Assembly (NCBI RefSeq): GCF_026616205.1 | Contig: NZ_JANHGR010000001.1 | Location: 372,001 to 436,000 of the forward strand | Direction of reading: 5' to 3' | Source of the DNA: Halolamina litorea | GTDB lineage: Archaea; Halobacteriota; Halobacteria; Halobacteriales; Haloferacaceae | Length of the DNA: 64,000 nt | Shown: positions 44,226-52,998 of the stretch, in pieces | Numbering within the stretch: the stretch's first letter is position 1 | Layout of the letters: every line of letters begins with the position of its first letter | Notes under the pieces: model-generated | What the model saw: only the letters and a program-made list of their open reading frames with translations | Databases searched by the model: none | Told to the model about the DNA's origin: nothing | Made by a program: the position numbers and the translations under genes

Positions 44226-46322
44226 ATGAGTCACGAGGAGTTCCCGACCGACCGTCCCGCGGTGGTGACGTGTGGACTGCCGTACGCGAACGGCGACCTC
44301 CACATCGGCCACCTCCGGGGGTACACCGCCGCCGACGCGGTGAACCGCTCGCTGAAGAAACTCGGCCAGCAGTCGGCCTACGTCTGCGGGTCGGACATGC
44401 ACGGTACCCCCGTTGCGCTCAACTCCGCCAAGGAGGGCGTCTCCCCCGAGGAGTACGCGATGGAGTACCACGAGAAGTTCGCCGAGACGTTCCCGAAGTT
44501 CAACGTCGAGTTCGACAACTACGGCCACACCCACGACGCGACCAACGCCGAACTCACCCGCGAGTTCGTCGAGCGCCTCGAAGCGGAGGGATACGTCTAC
44601 GAGGACGAGATCCTCGTCGCCTGGGACCCCGAGGAGGGCCAGCCCCTCCCCGACCGCTACGTCGAGGGCACCTGCCCGTACTGCGGCGAGCACGCCCGCG
44701 GCGACGAGTGTGACGAGGGCTGCGGTCGCCACCTCGAACCCGGCGAGATCGAGGACCCCGTCTCGACGCTGACGGGCAACCCCGCGGAGTACCGCGAGCG
44801 CGAGCACAAGTACTTCGCCGTCTCGGAGCTCACCGACTACCTCTCGGGCTTCCTCGACCGACTCGAGGGTACCTCGAACGCCCGGAACCAGCCCCGCGAG
44901 TGGCTCGAGGAGGGGCTGCAGGACTGGTGTATCACCCGGGACATGGACTGGGGCGTCGACTACCCCGGCGAGGAGGACCTCGTCCTCTACGTCTGGGTCG
45001 ACGCGCCGATCGAGTACGTCTCCTCGACCAAGCAGTACTCCGAGCGCGTCGGCGCCGACGAGTACGACTGGGAGGAAGTGTGGGGCCGCGACGGTGGCGA
45101 CGGCGGCGAGATCGTCCACGTCATCGGCCGGGACATCATCCAGCACCACACCGTCTTCTGGCCGGCGATGCTCCACGCGACGGGCCACGCCGAGCCGCGG
45201 GCGGTCTGTGCGACGGGGTTCATCACCATCGACGGCAAGGGGCTCTCGACCAGCCGGAACCGCGCGATCTGGGCCGAGGAGTACCTCGATGAGGGGTTCC
45301 ACCCGGACCTGCTGCGCTACTACCTGACCACGATGGGCGGGTTCCAGCAGGACCTCGACTTCACGTGGGAGCGCTTCCAGGAGCGCGTCAACGGCGAACT
45401 CGTCGGCACCGTCGGCAACTTCGTCTACCGCTCGATGCTGTTCGCCGCGCGGAACTTCGACGGCACGCCGGACGCCCCGGTCAGCGACGAGGTCGCCGAT
45501 CGCATCGACGAGGCCGTCGCGGAGTTCGAGGCCGCCGTTCAGGAGTACGACGTGCGAAACGCCGGCGACGCCGCCGTCGACCTCGCGCGCTTCGGCAACG
45601 AGTACATCCAGCAGCACGAGCCGTGGCAGCTGGAGGACGGCAGCGACGAGCAGGCGGGGGTCATCCGCGACTGCCTGCAGGTCGCCACCGCCGTCGCGGT
45701 CCTACTCGAACCGGTCTGCCCGGAGAAGGCAGAGACCGTCTGGGCCCAACTCAGCGTCGGCGGCGACGTGCACGCCGCCGAGACCGACGCGGTCCACGCC
45801 GAGCCGGGCGCCTTCGAGGAGCCCGACGAACTGTTCGAGAAGATCGAGGACGAGCGCGTCGAGGAACTCGACGAGACGCTCGACGCGAAGATCGAGGCGG
45901 CGGCCGCCGATGCCGCTAACGACGAAGCCGACGAGGACGACGAAACCGACGCCGAGGACGCCGACACCGAGATGGACGCAAGCGACATCGAACCCCTGAC
46001 CGACGAGCGCATCGACTACGAGACGTTCCAGAGCCTCGACATCCGGGTCGGCCGCATCGAGTCGGCCGAGGGGATCGAGGGCGCGGACAAGCTCGCCCGG
46101 CTCGAGGTCGACATCGGCGCCGAGACGCGACAGATCGTCGCCGGCCTGAAACAGCTCCACGACCTCGACGGCCTCGCCGGCGAGAAGGTGATCGTGCTCG
46201 CGAACCTCGAACAGGCCGAACTGTTCGGCGTCGAGTCCAACGGGATGGTACTCGCCGCGGGCGACGAGGCCGACCTGCTGACGACGAAGGGCGACGCGAA
46301 GCCCGGGACGAAGGTACTCTAA
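44226..46322 (+). CDS. metG: Methionyl-tRNA synthetase
   Basis: Charges initiator and elongator tRNA-Met. The 698-residue protein has the HIGH motif in NGDLHIGHLRG, a knuckle with Cys pairs in CPYCGEHARGDECDEGC, and the KMSKS-type DGKGLSTSRN. An acidic linker (about 555-590) leads to a C-terminal EMAP/Trbp111-like tRNA-binding domain (IDYETFQSLDIRVGRIESAEG onward). The ATG at 44226 is about 30 bp after the TATA-like TTTAG, so the transcript is nearly leaderless. Confidence 0.96.
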   Translation: MSHEEFPTDRPAVVTCGLPYANGDLHIGHLRGYTAADAVNRSLKKLGQQSAYVCGSDMHGTPVALNSAKEGVSPEEYAMEYHEKFAETFPKFNVEFDNYGHTHDATNAELTREFVERLEAEGYVYEDEILVAWDPEEGQPLPDRYVEGTCPYCGEHARGDECDEGCGRHLEPGEIEDPVSTLTGNPAEYREREHKYFAVSELTDYLSGFLDRLEGTSNARNQPREWLEEGLQDWCITRDMDWGVDYPGEEDLVLYVWVDAPIEYVSSTKQYSERVGADEYDWEEVWGRDGGDGGEIVHVIGRDIIQHHTVFWPAMLHATGHAEPRAVCATGFITIDGKGLSTSRNRAIWAEEYLDEGFHPDLLRYYLTTMGGFQQDLDFTWERFQERVNGELVGTVGNFVYRSMLFAARNFDGTPDAPVSDEVADRIDEAVAEFEAAVQEYDVRNAGDAAVDLARFGNEYIQQHEPWQLEDGSDEQAGVIRDCLQVATAVAVLLEPVCPEKAETVWAQLSVGGDVHAAETDAVHAEPGAFEEPDELFEKIEDERVEELDETLDAKIEAAAADAANDEADEDDETDAEDADTEMDASDIEPLTDERIDYETFQSLDIRVGRIESAEGIEGADKLARLEVDIGAETRQIVAGLKQLHDLDGLAGEKVIVLANLEQAELFGVESNGMVLAAGDEADLLTTKGDAKPGTKVL

Positions 46323-46382
46323 GAGCACCCCGCCACGTTTCCTCCCGGTATCGCTTAGTCCCCCACCGTCGAAGCCCCGACC

Positions 46383-46625
46383 ATGCACATCGAGTACGAG
46401 CGTGACACCTGCATCGGGATGTTCCAGTGTGTCGCCGAGTGGGACGGCTTCGAGAAGGACCTGGACGCCGGCAAGGCCGTCCTCGTCGACGGTGAGGAGG
46501 AGTCGGAGGACCTGTTCGTCCGCGAGATCCCCGAGGCGGCCGAACTCGACGCGAAGTTCGCCGCGCGCGCCTGCCCCGTCGACGCCATCCGCGTCTACGA
46601 CGACGACGGCGAGCAGATCGTCTGA
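46383..46625 (+). CDS. Small three-cysteine ferredoxin
   Basis: An 80-residue electron carrier with one cluster. Ligands visible are Cys10 and Cys16 in CIGMFQC and Cys64 in RACPVDAI; the usual second cysteine of a [4Fe-4S] motif is Met13, so the protein probably holds a [3Fe-4S] cluster. The acidic middle is typical of haloarchaea. CGCTTAGTC at 46352-46360 lies 23-31 bp upstream. Partner unknown; such proteins serve P450 or biosynthetic oxygenases elsewhere. Confidence 0.85.
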   Translation: MHIEYERDTCIGMFQCVAEWDGFEKDLDAGKAVLVDGEEESEDLFVREIPEAAELDAKFAARACPVDAIRVYDDDGEQIV

Positions 46626-46713
46626 GCGGGCCGCAACGGCCCGAAACGGCCCCCGTTTCAGTTCCACCACGCTCGCCGAACCCTTATCGGCGAGCGCGCC
46701 CCACTACCGGCAA

Positions 46714-49167
46714 ATGGCGGCCACCGACGACGTCGGCCGGATCGAACACCCGATGCTGACGCCCGGCTTCCTCGAACGCCGGCTCTACCAGCTCCAGCTC
46801 GCGGGGACGGCCCAGGAGACGGACACGCTCGTCTGTCTCCCGACCGGGCTCGGGAAGACCACGGTCTCGCTGCTCGTGACCGCGGAGCGACTCGACTCGG
46901 TCGGCGGCACGGCGCTCATGCTCGCGCCGACGAAGCCGCTGGTCCAGCAGCACGCCGAGTTCTATCGCGAGGCCCTGCAGATCCCCGACGAGGAGATCGT
47001 CGTCTTCACCGGCGAGGTCAGCCCCGACGACCGCGCCGAACTCTGGGAGTCGGCGACCGTCGTGATCGCCACCCCGCAGGTCGTCGAGAACGACCTCGTG
47101 GGCAACCGCATCTCGCTTGCTGACGTGACCCACCTCACCTTCGACGAGTGTCACCGCGCGACCGGCGACTACGCCTACGTCTACATCGCCGAGCGCTACC
47201 ACGCCGACGCGAAGAACCCCCTCGTGACGGGGATGTCGGCGTCGCCCGGCGGCGACGAGGAAGAGATCCTCACCGTCTGTGAGAACCTCGGGCTGACGGA
47301 GGTGGAGGTGATGACCGAGGACGACGCCGACGTGGCGGAGTTCACCCACGACACCGACGTGCAGTGGGAGCGCATCGACCTCCCCGAGGAGATCCTCGAG
47401 ATCCGTGAACTGCTGAACGAGGTCATCACCGACCGCTTGGAGGACCTGAAGGAACTCGGCGTCACCAAGGCCACCAGCCCGGACCTCTCCCAGAAGAAGC
47501 TCAACGGGATGCGCGCCGAACTCCAGAAGCTCATCAACAACGACCAGAGCGAGGGCTACCAGGGGATGAGCACCCACGCCGAGATCATGAAGCTCCGCCG
47601 GGCGGTCGAACTGGTCGAGACCCAGTCCGTCGAGTCGGTCCGCCGGTACTTCGAGCGCCAGCGCGAGGACGCCCGCTCCTCGGGGGCGTCGAAGGCCAGC
47701 CAGCGCATGGTCAGCGACCCCCGCGTGCGCCGTGCGATGCGGAAGGCGGACACGTTCGACGGCCTCCATCCGAAGTTCTCGCAGGCCCGCATCCTGCTGG
47801 CTCAGACGCTGGGCATCGGCGAGGGCGAGCGCGTCATCGTCTTCACGGAGTCCCGCGACACCGCCGAAGCCCTGACCGAGTTCCTCGGGCAGAGCTTCGA
47901 GACCCGAAAGTTCGTCGGGCAGGGCGACAAGCAGGGCTCCGACGGCATGACCCAGACCCAACAGCAGGAGCGTCTCGACGCCTTCCGGAACGGGGAGTTC
48001 GAGGTGCTCGTCTCCACCTCCGTCGCCGAGGAGGGGCTGGACGTCCCCGAGGTCGATCTGGTGCTGTTCTACGAGCCGGTCCCGACCGCCATCCGGTCGA
48101 TCCAACGGAAGGGCCGGACCGGGCGACAGGCCGAGGGGCAGGTGGTCGTCCTGCTGGCCAACGACACCCGGGACGAGGCGTTCTTCTGGATCGCCCGCCG
48201 GCGCGAACAGGAGATGGAGGAGGAACTCCGGAAGCTGAAGGGCGTCGCCGAGGAGGTCGAGGCGGAACTCGACGACGCCCAGCAGGCGCTCTCGTCGTTC
48301 GGCGATGACGACGGGGAACGCGAGGAGCGACTCAGCCCCGGGATGACCGACTTCGCCGAGGGGGACGGCGACGGCAGCGAAAGCGAGGAGGCGACTGACG
48401 ACGGAACGGACGACGCCGAAACTGACGATACCGAAACTGACGACGCCGATGTCGACGCCGAACCCGCAGAGGGCGTCGTCGCCACCGCCCAGTCGGACCC
48501 CGAGGAGGACGTGGTCGAAGTGGTCGTCGACCAGCGCGAACTCGACTCACCGATCGCCAAGGAACTCTCGCGGCGGGAGGGTGTCCGCACCCGCCTCGAA
48601 ACCCTCGAAGTCGGCGACTACGTGCTCTCCGATCGCGTGGCCGTCGAGCGCAAGTCCGTCTCGGACTTCCTCGACACCCTGACCGGGGGCGACCGCTCGA
48701 TGTTCGAGCAGGTGGGAGACCTCTCGCGGGCTTACGCCCGACCCGTCGTGATTCTGGAGGGTGAGGACCTCTACGGCGAGCGCAACGTCCACCCGAACGC
48801 GATCCGTGGCGCGCTCTCCTCGCTGGCCATCGACTTCGACGCCAGCGTCCTCCGGACCGAGGACGAGGACGACACCGCCGACCTGCTGGAGGTCGTCGCC
48901 AGCCGCGAACAGGAGGAGTCCGACCGAACCGTCTCGGTCCACGGCGAGAAGTCCGGCAAGACGCTGACCGAACAGCAGGAGTACGTCGTCGGCAGCGTCG
49001 CCGACATCGGGCCGGTGACCGCCCGGGCGCTGCTCGCGGAGTTCAAAACCGTCGAGTCGGTGATGACCGCCAAGAAGGAGGACTTGCTGGAGGTCCCCGG
49101 TGTCGGCGAGGTGACCGCTGATCGGCTGCGAGAGGTCGTCGGCAGCGAGTACACCGGCGGCGACTGA
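46714..49167 (+). CDS. hef: Hef helicase/nuclease (archaeal FANCM/XPF homologue)
   Basis: Processes stalled replication forks. The 817 residues comprise an SF2 helicase (Walker A PTGLGKTT, motif II DECH, motif III SASPG, motif VI region QRKGRTGRQ), an acidic linker of about 60 residues, an XPF-type nuclease with VAVERKSVSDFLDTL (the ERK catalytic core), and a helix-hairpin-helix pair at the end (DIGPVTARALLAEF and VPGVGEVTADRL). CTTATC at 46683-46688 is 26-31 bp before the ATG. The full architecture of Hef is intact. Confidence 0.95.
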   Translation: MAATDDVGRIEHPMLTPGFLERRLYQLQLAGTAQETDTLVCLPTGLGKTTVSLLVTAERLDSVGGTALMLAPTKPLVQQHAEFYREALQIPDEEIVVFTGEVSPDDRAELWESATVVIATPQVVENDLVGNRISLADVTHLTFDECHRATGDYAYVYIAERYHADAKNPLVTGMSASPGGDEEEILTVCENLGLTEVEVMTEDDADVAEFTHDTDVQWERIDLPEEILEIRELLNEVITDRLEDLKELGVTKATSPDLSQKKLNGMRAELQKLINNDQSEGYQGMSTHAEIMKLRRAVELVETQSVESVRRYFERQREDARSSGASKASQRMVSDPRVRRAMRKADTFDGLHPKFSQARILLAQTLGIGEGERVIVFTESRDTAEALTEFLGQSFETRKFVGQGDKQGSDGMTQTQQQERLDAFRNGEFEVLVSTSVAEEGLDVPEVDLVLFYEPVPTAIRSIQRKGRTGRQAEGQVVVLLANDTRDEAFFWIARRREQEMEEELRKLKGVAEEVEAELDDAQQALSSFGDDDGEREERLSPGMTDFAEGDGDGSESEEATDDGTDDAETDDTETDDADVDAEPAEGVVATAQSDPEEDVVEVVVDQRELDSPIAKELSRREGVRTRLETLEVGDYVLSDRVAVERKSVSDFLDTLTGGDRSMFEQVGDLSRAYARPVVILEGEDLYGERNVHPNAIRGALSSLAIDFDASVLRTEDEDDTADLLEVVASREQEESDRTVSVHGEKSGKTLTEQQEYVVGSVADIGPVTARALLAEFKTVESVMTAKKEDLLEVPGVGEVTADRLREVVGSEYTGGD

Positions 49168-49168
49168 C

Positions 49169-49765
49169 CTACCGTTCCAGCGCTTCCAGCGCCTCGGCGG
49201 CCTCCTTGGACGCTTCGAGCCACTGCTTGGCGGTCCGTGGGTCGGTCGCCTCGTTCGCTTTTCGGGCACAGCGACTCACTGCACGCTGGAGTTCGGCGTA
49301 GGAGTCTACTCCCATCGGATCGGCCCCGTTCACGCCGGCCTGCTCCGGTTGGCTCCCCGTGGGCGTGACTTCCTGTGGCGTCGTCTGGATCGCTCGCGAC
49401 TGCGACTCGCTTTCCGGAGTGCCGGTCGCCGGCGACTCGGCCGCACCGCCGGGCTGCTGGGTGGGCGGCGACGGTGCTGTCGGTGATTGTTCCGTCCGGG
49501 ACTGTTGAGCCTGCTCATCCTGCTGTTCGGCGGCAGCCTCGGTGGCCGCGGCGTCGGTATTGCCGCCGCCACAGGTCGGACAGAACGTCCGCCCGCCGTC
49601 GCGGAAGAGGGGGTCCCCACAGTTGTCGCAGTGCTCGTTGGTCATCGTCGCCCCCTGCAGGAGGAGTTCACTCATCCGCTGGGTCTCCTCGCGTTTCTGT
49701 TCGTCCTTCTCTAACTTCTCGCGGAGTTTCTCCCGTTCGGCCTCCTTGTCGAACTCCTCGCTCAT
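49169..49765 (-). CDS. Sjogren's/scleroderma autoantigen 1-like zinc-ribbon protein (UPF0148)
   Basis: A 198-residue protein. The N-terminal 45 residues are a charged helix (EEFDKEAEREKLREKLEKDEQKREE) followed by RMSELLLQGATM and one zinc ribbon with CDNCG and CPTCG. The middle is a long Pro/Gln/Thr/Ser-rich disordered stretch, and the C-terminal 45 residues form a helix bundle. Archaeal members are conserved but uncharacterised. The ATG at 49765 is preferred; nine extra residues upstream are not conserved. Converges with hef (1 bp gap). Confidence 0.82.
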   Translation of the reverse strand: MSEEFDKEAEREKLREKLEKDEQKREETQRMSELLLQGATMTNEHCDNCGDPLFRDGGRTFCPTCGGGNTDAAATEAAAEQQDEQAQQSRTEQSPTAPSPPTQQPGGAAESPATGTPESESQSRAIQTTPQEVTPTGSQPEQAGVNGADPMGVDSYAELQRAVSRCARKANEATDPRTAKQWLEASKEAAEALEALER

Positions 49766-49853
49766 AGCCGTGTGGTGGTCGCTCGGAGGCAAAAAGTCAG
49801 CGTCCGGCGGTGGTTCGACGCGGTCGAAGACACGGGAACCGTGCGCCGGCGGG

Positions 49854-50228
49854 TCAGAACGGGGCCTGGGGGCCTTCGTCGTCCTCGCCGTCGTCGTCGC
49901 CCTCGCCCGGGAACGTCGCGTTCATGCTGCTGCTGCCGGTGCCGCCGAGGTCACCGTCGGCGCCGGCGCTCATGCCGGTGTCGGCCTCGACGCGCTCGAT
50001 CTCCGGGATCTCCTTGACCATCCGGGACTTGATCGCCTGGATCGTCATCGGCGAGATGCCACAGCCCGAACACGCGCCGCCGAGCTGGATGTGGACGACA
50101 CCCTCCTCGCGGTCGAGGTGGGTGATGGAGGAGGACCCGCCGTGCATCTGGATCTGCGGGAAGTTCCGCCGCAGGAAGTTCGTGATGCGATCGCGTAGGT
50201 CGTCGCCGGACTGGCTCTCCGTGCTCAT
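49854..50228 (-). CDS. NifU C-terminal-type Fe-S cluster scaffold
   Basis: A 124-residue protein whose first 80 residues are the NifU C-terminal domain: LRDRITNFLRRNFPQIQMHGGS, then VVHIQLGGACSGCGISPMTIQAIK with the CxxC that holds a transient cluster. An acidic, Gly/Ser-rich tail follows. It should assemble or carry Fe-S clusters in the cytoplasm. Its start is 57 bp from the next minus-strand gene. Confidence 0.9.
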   Translation of the reverse strand: MSTESQSGDDLRDRITNFLRRNFPQIQMHGGSSSITHLDREEGVVHIQLGGACSGCGISPMTIQAIKSRMVKEIPEIERVEADTGMSAGADGDLGGTGSSSMNATFPGEGDDDGEDDEGPQAPF

Positions 50229-50285
50229 ACACGCGGTTTGGTCAGCGGGCCGTTTATACGTTTGGTTGGCGGGTCGATACCCGGC

Positions 50286-50621
50286 TCAGGCCTCGTTCTC
50301 GGGGCGCTCGACGCCGAACAGCGAGTGGAGCCGGGCGGCGATCTCGTCGGTGTAGCGATCCAGCGCCGCCGTCAGCGTCGCGTCGTCGGCGTCGACGGCC
50401 GTGACGCGATCCGTCGGGTTCTCGGGCAGTTCGATCTCGAAGCGCCCGTCGACGAAGTGGGGCTCGGACTCGTTGAGCACCTGTTGGTCGAGGGCGTGGA
50501 TCAGGTCCGACCCGTGGTCCTCCCGCATCGCCTCGAAGGCGTCCTTGTAGGCGCGCTGGAGCTCCGCGAAGTGGTCGGTGTACTTCTCCTCTTCGAACGT
50601 CTCGGGGTCGAAGTCGGCCAT
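50286..50621 (-). CDS. Conserved haloarchaeal protein (DUF5783-like)
   Basis: An acidic soluble protein of 111 residues. It begins MADFDPETFEEEKYTDHFAEL and contains AIDQQ-like HALDQQVLNESEPHF, which agrees with my memory of family DUF5783, a haloarchaea-only group of unknown function. Mostly helical. The ATG at 50621 is used because the nine preceding residues overlap the upstream gene spacing and are not family-like. Confidence 0.75.
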   Translation of the reverse strand: MADFDPETFEEEKYTDHFAELQRAYKDAFEAMREDHGSDLIHALDQQVLNESEPHFVDGRFEIELPENPTDRVTAVDADDATLTAALDRYTDEIAARLHSLFGVERPENEA

Positions 50622-50673
50622 TGCCCGCGGTTGGGCCGACGGCGTCAAAAGTGAGGCGACTCGCCCGCCGGAG

Positions 50674-51312
50674 TCAGAACGGCACCCAGCCGCTCTCCTC
50701 GCCCGTCGGGTCGCAGTACCGGAGTTCTCGGTGATCGGTGCGGCGCGTACTGACCACTACGTCGAACGGTTCGGTCAGTGTATTGATCGACTGGTCGCCG
50801 ACCGCGGCGTCGTCGACGACGGCCACCACCGGCCAGCCCACCCCGCGACACTCCGCGAGGAGCACCGTGAGGAACTGATACACCTGCTGAACGTCGGTGT
50901 ACATCACCAGCTCCGAGATCGAGTGGACGCCGACGGCGGCCTCGCCGTCGGCCTCGATACTGCCGAGCAGGTCGGTGAACTTCATCCCCACCTCGGTGAG
51001 GTTCCGCGGCGAGGAGGCGTATCGAACGCGGTCACTCGATTCGGGCTCCCGTCCGTGGATGCGGCTCGCACAGTCGGCCACCCAGAGCTGATCGGGGTCG
51101 CCGTAGGCCGCGAAGTCCGCCCGCGCGCCCTCGGCCTGTCGGCTGGTCGAGACCAACACCGACCGTGCTGCCAGCGCGCTCAACAGCTCCAACAGCAGGT
51201 CGTACTTCCCCGTCATCGCCGGCCCGCGGATCAACACGGCCTGCCCGTGTTGCAGGTCGGCGACCGGGATGGGGGAGTCCCGCAGATCGTGTTGGGGCTC
51301 CTCCAGTTTCAT
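50674..51312 (-). CDS. RAD55/RecA-like ATPase-fold protein (DUF7504-like)
   Basis: A 212-residue protein with a RecA-type core. The nucleotide loop reads RGPAMTGKYDLLLELL, an altered Walker A without the usual Ser/Thr after GK. A Walker B-like strand is WPVVAVVDDAAV. Haloarchaeal proteins of this shape (HTR-like, DUF7504) are common and uncharacterised; some sit near signalling genes. No DNA-binding helix pair is visible. Whether it hydrolyses ATP is doubtful. Confidence 0.7.
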   Translation of the reverse strand: MKLEEPQHDLRDSPIPVADLQHGQAVLIRGPAMTGKYDLLLELLSALAARSVLVSTSRQAEGARADFAAYGDPDQLWVADCASRIHGREPESSDRVRYASSPRNLTEVGMKFTDLLGSIEADGEAAVGVHSISELVMYTDVQQVYQFLTVLLAECRGVGWPVVAVVDDAAVGDQSINTLTEPFDVVVSTRRTDHRELRYCDPTGEESGWVPF

Positions 51313-51481
51313 GATCGAAAATTCACATGGCCGGACAAAACCTTGTCCCCCCCAGTATCAATACTGAGACGGGCGGCGGTTCGTCGGTGAGGACCGCCGA
51401 GACGTTGATAGTTCGGGAGGCCCCTGTTCGGCGTATGCCCAGCCGATCACGACCCACACTCCGGCTCCGGAGGTCCACCTG

Positions 51482-52303
51482 ATGCGCTACCTCGCACGCA
51501 CCGCCGACGGCGACCCGCTCCTCGGCGACGACGACGGCTTCGTCCCACTCGCCGCGGCCGCGCCCGAGTACACGAGCGTCCGCGACGCACTGCCCGCCGC
51601 GGCGGCCGGCACGCTCCCGCGCGTCGACGAGGCCAGCGCCGCCCGCGTGCCACGCGAACACCGCTCCCTCGGCACGCCCCTCGCCGACCTGGGCAAGCTG
51701 TTCGGCATCGGCCTCAACTACGTCGAGCACGCCGGGGACCTCTCTGAGGACGCCCCCGACGAGCCGGCGAGCTTCTTCAAGCCGACCACCGCAGCCACCG
51801 GCCCGGGCGGACCGATCCGGCTTCCCCCCGAGGAGATCAGCGAGCGCGTGACCGCCGAGGCCGAACTGGCGGTCGTGATCGGTCGGACCTGCCGGAACGT
51901 CGCCGTCGAGGACGCCGACGACGCCATCGCGGGGTACGTCCCCGTGATCGACATGACCGCCGAGGACGTGCTCCAGCGCAACCCGCGCTTTTTGACCCGC
52001 GCCAAGAGCTTCGACACGTTCCTCGTGTTCGGCCCGCACATCGCGGTTCCGGAGCCCGGGACGGACCTCTCTCCCACCACCGTCCGCACCGTCGTCGACG
52101 GCGAGACGGTCGCCGAGAACGTCGTCGACAACATGACGTTCTCGCCGCGGGAGCTGGTGGCGTACCACTCCGACGTGATGACCTTGGAACCCGGCGACGT
52201 GATTTCGACGGGCACGCCCGGCGCGGGCGTCATCAAGCCCGGTTCGCACGTCCGGGCGGAGGTCGAAGGGTTCGGCTCCGTGGCGGCAGACGTGGTCCGG
52301 TAG
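51482..52303 (+). CDS. Fumarylacetoacetate hydrolase family protein
   Basis: A 273-residue enzyme of the FAH group, which cleaves C-C bonds or decarboxylates in degradation of aromatic and keto acids. Conserved pieces are KLFGIGLNYVEHA, PPEEISERVTAEAELAVVIG with the metal-binding acidic residues, and SPRELVAYHSDVMTLEPGDVISTGTPGA. Stands alone. A second FAH-family gene is at 57431-58150; their sequences are clearly different. Confidence 0.88.
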   Translation: MRYLARTADGDPLLGDDDGFVPLAAAAPEYTSVRDALPAAAAGTLPRVDEASAARVPREHRSLGTPLADLGKLFGIGLNYVEHAGDLSEDAPDEPASFFKPTTAATGPGGPIRLPPEEISERVTAEAELAVVIGRTCRNVAVEDADDAIAGYVPVIDMTAEDVLQRNPRFLTRAKSFDTFLVFGPHIAVPEPGTDLSPTTVRTVVDGETVAENVVDNMTFSPRELVAYHSDVMTLEPGDVISTGTPGAGVIKPGSHVRAEVEGFGSVAADVVR

Positions 52304-52403
52304 TCGGCAGTCAGCTGTCCTCGTCCGGTACCGATGGGGCGGTGGGGGCGGCTCACCACGGCGGCCGTCCCTGTTTATGTAAGAGCACGTCCAGAGTGTG
52401 CGC

Positions 52404-52583
52404 ATGGACGACCGTACGTCCCGGCTGCTCGCTGACGTCATCTCGCTGCTCGGGCTCCTCTGTTTCGTCGTCGGTGCGGCGATGCTGGTGACCGGCGCTG
52501 CCGTCGACGTGGCCGTATACGCACTCGGCGCGCTCGGACTGCTGTTCGTCGGCGCGGGCGCGTCGATCCGTGGTCGTGAGTAG
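52404..52583 (+). CDS. Small hypothetical membrane protein
   Basis: A 59-residue protein consisting of two membrane helices (about 9-27 and 30-50) with a basic tail RGRE. A GTG two codons upstream is in frame. TTTATG at 52374-52379 is about 27 bp before the ATG at 52404 and supports expression. No function assigned. Confidence 0.6.
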   Translation: MDDRTSRLLADVISLLGLLCFVVGAAMLVTGAAVDVAVYALGALGLLFVGAGASIRGRE

Positions 52584-52740
52584 TGGCCAGTCCGACCCAG
52601 CCGCCCCGCCGAACGGGCGGCGGCACGTGCGTTCCAGCACGGAACCGCTCGTCGAACCCCGGACGTCCTTCGTAATGTCGACCCGCGGGAACGGTACCCG
52701 CTTCCTCAACCGATATGCCCGTGGAGCCACTACGGTCGGT

Positions 52741-52926
52741 ATGGAGTACGACTTCACGCGCTCAGTTGGCCCGCTCGTCCTGATCGTCGCCGTGGCCACC
52801 GTCGCGCTCACGGCCATGATGACCCCCTCGACGGTGTTCATGATGGTCCTGCCCTCGATGATCGTCTTCGCGATCGTCGCGTTCTTCTTCGGCATGAAGT
52901 TCGGGCAGTTCAGCGCCAGCCCGTAA
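52741..52926 (+). CDS. Small membrane protein (DUF7333-like)
   Basis: A 61-residue protein with two membrane helices (VGPLVLIVAVATVALTAMM and VFMMVLPSMIVFAIVAFFFGM) and a short C-terminus KFGQFSASP. It resembles my memory of haloarchaeal family DUF7333. GATATG at 52712-52717 is 24-29 bp upstream of this ATG; the frame is open further left without a better start. Function unknown. Confidence 0.68.
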   Translation: MEYDFTRSVGPLVLIVAVATVALTAMMTPSTVFMMVLPSMIVFAIVAFFFGMKFGQFSASP

Positions 52927-52998
52927 CACTCGGACTGCACCGACCCGTCCGACCCCGTCCGCTACATTCATCCCGCTCTCGCCGTATCTATCGGTAGA

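Noticed and set aside
46402-46713. N-terminal extension of the hef frame across the small ferredoxin gene.
   Set aside because: It overlaps the ferredoxin in a different frame and is Ser/Arg/Pro-rich; the proper start has a TATA-like box at the right distance.
52398-52926. A single gene joining the two small membrane proteins.
   Set aside because: They are in different frames with a 157-bp gap and each has its own promoter-like box.
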